Below the pieces are notes generated by a model. It made no database searches, had not been told where the DNA came from, and worked only from the letters and a program-made list of their open reading frames with translations. Below are positions 33,337 through 36,925 of a DNA stretch of 36,925 nucleotides, piece by piece (position 1 is the stretch's first letter; every line of letters starts with the position of its first letter). A program made the translations under genes and the position numbers. Where the stretch lies: the NCBI GenBank assembly GCA_017858135.1, contig JAFMBY010000018.1, positions 1 to 36,925 of the forward strand, read 5' to 3'. The DNA is from Porticoccaceae bacterium (GTDB lineage: Bacteria; Pseudomonadota; Gammaproteobacteria; Pseudomonadales; Porticoccaceae).

Positions 33337-33969
33337 TCAATCAGATGATTGAAGAGGCTTTGCAATAAACATATCAACAGCGCAGCGAGTGACTTCTTCA
33401 ATTTGTGCAGTATCGGTGTAGATACCATCAATCAGCAGCTTGGCAATCCCATGCAGGGCACCCCAGATCACCTGAGAGGTACGCAACGGATTGTCGCCAG
33501 CGATCAAGCCGCAGCGCTGCCAAGTGCGCACCATATCGACCTGATGTTGAAAACACGGATAGGCGACATCGCGCAGCTCCTCGGTGCTGTTCTGTTGTTT
33601 CCAGATACTGCGCCCAAACATCAATTCATACTCTTCAGGACTGTCGACGGCAAACTGAATGTAGCCATTCACATAGCCCTCAAACTTTTCCAACATGGTC
33701 TTATTGCCATCATCAAACCCCGCCATCGCAGACTGGTGCCTGCGTCGAAAGCCCTCTGCGGCAATGGCGCAGAGCAAGTCATTTTTATCGGAGAAGTGGT
33801 GATAGGGAGCGGTGCGCGAGACCCCTGCCCGCTCGGCCAAGCGCCGCAGGGATAAGTTCTCAATGCCTGCCTCTGCAATAAGTTGTTTTGCCGACACTAG
33901 CAGTGTCTGACGCAGATCACCGTGGTGATAGTTTTGACGAGCGAGCTTTTCGGGTGCGTTTAAATTCAT
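33337..33969 (-). CDS. TetR/AcrR-family transcriptional regulator
   Basis: This 210-residue repressor has the TetR helix-turn-helix at about 15–60: NYHHGDLRQTLLVSAKQLIA, then LSLRRLAERAGVSRTAPYHH and FSDKNDLLCAIA. The C-terminal ligand domain (about 75–205) resembles the family with a WxALHG motif, here VIWGALHGIAKLLIDG. I start it at ATG 33969, not the in-frame ATG at 33990. A TTGACA/TACATT promoter places transcription initiation at the 33969 codon itself, and 33990 falls inside that promoter. fadH is divergent and is the natural candidate target, with an acyl-CoA or other lipid-like ligand as a guess. Confidence 0.88.
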   Translation of the reverse strand: MNLNAPEKLARQNYHHGDLRQTLLVSAKQLIAEAGIENLSLRRLAERAGVSRTAPYHHFSDKNDLLCAIAAEGFRRRHQSAMAGFDDGNKTMLEKFEGYVNGYIQFAVDSPEEYELMFGRSIWKQQNSTEELRDVAYPCFQHQVDMVRTWQRCGLIAGDNPLRTSQVIWGALHGIAKLLIDGIYTDTAQIEEVTRCAVDMFIAKPLQSSD

Positions 33970-33975
33970 GGTAGC

Positions 33976-34004
33976 AATGTAGCAATACATCTTGACACTG
34001 TCAA
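33976..34004 (-). promoter_or_regulatory. Leaderless promoter and palindromic operator of the TetR gene
   Basis: On the minus strand TTGACA (34004–33999) and TACATT (33981–33976) are 17 nt apart, with TGC forming an extended –10. Only six bases separate the –10 from the ATG at 33969, predicting a leaderless mRNA. The –35 is half of a perfect palindrome, TTGACACTGTCAA (33992–34004), a likely autoregulatory TetR site. Confidence 0.65.
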
Positions 34005-34231
34005 AATCCCCCCTTAACCTAACTTGCAGAGGTTAGCCAAAAGTCGAAAAGTCGCTTGCAACACTAAGATGCTACAGCGAGAACCTGATGAACAGAGAAA
34101 ACGTATCAGCGAGAAGGGCTTTTAGCGTTTCTATTGATGAAAATCATGTCGCGGACACTGCAACTGTCAGCCTGCGTATAAAAATTTACTGCCGTACTAA
34201 TGCTCGGCAGACGTCACTATCCAAGTGTTAA

Positions 34232-36292
<2,061 letters not shown>

Positions 36293-36327
36293 TTAACACA
36301 ACAGTAATCCTTGCAACGTGGGGCCAA

Positions 36328-36370
36328 GCAACGGATCATGCGCGCTGAACAAACATGCGTGCTCCGTTGC
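36328..36370. repeat. Long stem-loop between fadH and the flavin reductase gene
   Basis: GCAACGGA (36328–36335) pairs perfectly with TCCGTTGC (36363–36370). Inside, GCGCGC (36340–36345) pairs with GCGTGC (36357–36362) with one G–U, leaving a 4-nt bulge and an 11-nt loop. No U-run follows, so it is more likely an intercistronic RNA structure than an intrinsic terminator. Confidence 0.7.
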
Positions 36371-36426
36371 CGCTCCATAGCAACAGGCAAGAGCAACTTA
36401 CAAAGAATCACTTTTATAGAAGAATT

Positions 36427-36906
36427 ATGTCTGATCAAAAACAGCAAACCCTCGACTTCCGCAATGCTCTAGGTAGCTTTGCCACTGGCATCACCGTTAT
36501 CACCGCACTCGGCCGAGATGGCCAAAAGGTCGGCATGACCGCAAACAGCTTTAACTCGGTGTCACTGGACCCGGCGCTGGTACTCTGGAGCGTCGGTCGC
36601 GACGCCAACTGTTTTGATGACTTTATCGGCGCAGAGTCCTTTGCCATTCATGTGCTGGCCGCCGACCAAGAAGCGATATCGAATCGCTTCGCCAAAAGCG
36701 GTGTGGACAAATTTGCTGGCATAGATTGCTCTGAGGGTCTAGCAGGAATACCGATCCTGCCCCACTACAGCGCCTGCTTTCAATGTCAGATTGAGAACCA
36801 ATATGAAGGCGGTGACCATGTGATTCTGGTCGGCCGAGTTATTGAGTTTAGTGACAAAGGTCTCGAGCCACTGATCTTCAGTCGCGGCAAATACGCAACG
36901 CTGTAA
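36427..36906 (+). CDS. Flavin reductase family protein (FMN-binding split barrel)
   Basis: This 159-residue protein is of the flavin reductase-like family, which includes HpaC and other small components that supply reduced FMN/FAD to two-component monooxygenases. The typical opening is FRNALGSFATGITVITALG (about 11–29), followed by GMTANSFNSVSLDPALVLW with the Ser/Thr-rich flavin site, FAIHVLAADQ, and VILVGRVIEF near the end. I start it at ATG 36427, since family members begin just before the DFRNALG block; an in-frame ATG at 36355 would lie inside the intercistronic hairpin. It is complete (stop 36904–36906). No partner oxygenase is visible before the window ends. Confidence 0.88.
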   Translation: MSDQKQQTLDFRNALGSFATGITVITALGRDGQKVGMTANSFNSVSLDPALVLWSVGRDANCFDDFIGAESFAIHVLAADQEAISNRFAKSGVDKFAGIDCSEGLAGIPILPHYSACFQCQIENQYEGGDHVILVGRVIEFSDKGLEPLIFSRGKYATL

Positions 36907-36925
36907 CGACTTCAGTCCCGCAGTC

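Noticed and set aside
36355-36426. A longer N-terminus for the flavin reductase
   Set aside because: The added residues fall in the intercistronic hairpin region and have no family resemblance. ATG 36427 begins just before the conserved domain.

Overview
The window looks like chromosomal DNA of a free-living, probably marine, gammaproteobacterium. The evidence is the conserved gene order tRNA-Leu–tig–clpP–clpX–lon–hup–ppiD, the rnhA–dnaQ and uvrC–pgsA–tRNA-Cys neighbourhoods, a FadH-type dienoyl-CoA reductase and a PEP-CTERM surface protein. Base composition is moderate by eye. The exception is a clearly AT-rich stretch in front of hipBA. I see no phage, insertion sequence, CRISPR array or rRNA, and the housekeeping genes are all intact.

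Layout. 1–5.6 kb, minus strand: 5' part of tRNA-Cys, pgsA, uvrC, then a Tat-exported PhoD-like phosphatase, an HSL-type alpha/beta hydrolase, and a 47-codon in-frame relic of a flavin monooxygenase still translationally coupled to the hydrolase. 5.8–7.8 kb: a hipBA toxin–antitoxin pair behind an AT-rich control region rich in short repeats. 7.8–10.2 kb, plus strand: a tight dusA–tal–terB-like operon. 10.2–15 kb, minus strand: a STAS protein with a PP2C phosphatase (an anti-anti-sigma switch), an MlaA-like protein without a lipobox, and a bufABC-type RiPP locus. That locus has a cysteine-repeat precursor, a DUF692 iron oxidase and its DUF2063 partner.

15–21 kb, minus strand: hrpA with an internal 18-bp tandem repeat, dnaQ, rnhA and a YafS-like methyltransferase. 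mltD then reads in the plus direction, convergent with the large proteostasis block (ppiD, hupB, lon, clpX, clpP, tig, tRNA-Leu; 23–31.7 kb). 32–37 kb: a small acidic methionine-rich lipoprotein, an orphan PEP-CTERM protein, a TetR regulator whose promoter predicts a leaderless mRNA, and a divergent fadH plus flavin reductase pair.

How genes work together. The proteostasis block covers ribosome-associated folding (Tig), cytosolic proteolysis (ClpXP, Lon) and periplasmic folding (PpiD). The most unusual system is bufABC: BufA is exported and carries eight EGKCG-like motifs whose cysteines are expected to be oxidised by BufB/BufC into metal-binding heterocycles. The usual DoxX-type fourth gene is absent. 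Other points to check are the monooxygenase relic, the leaderless TetR promoter, the hip operator repeats and the hrpA repeat.
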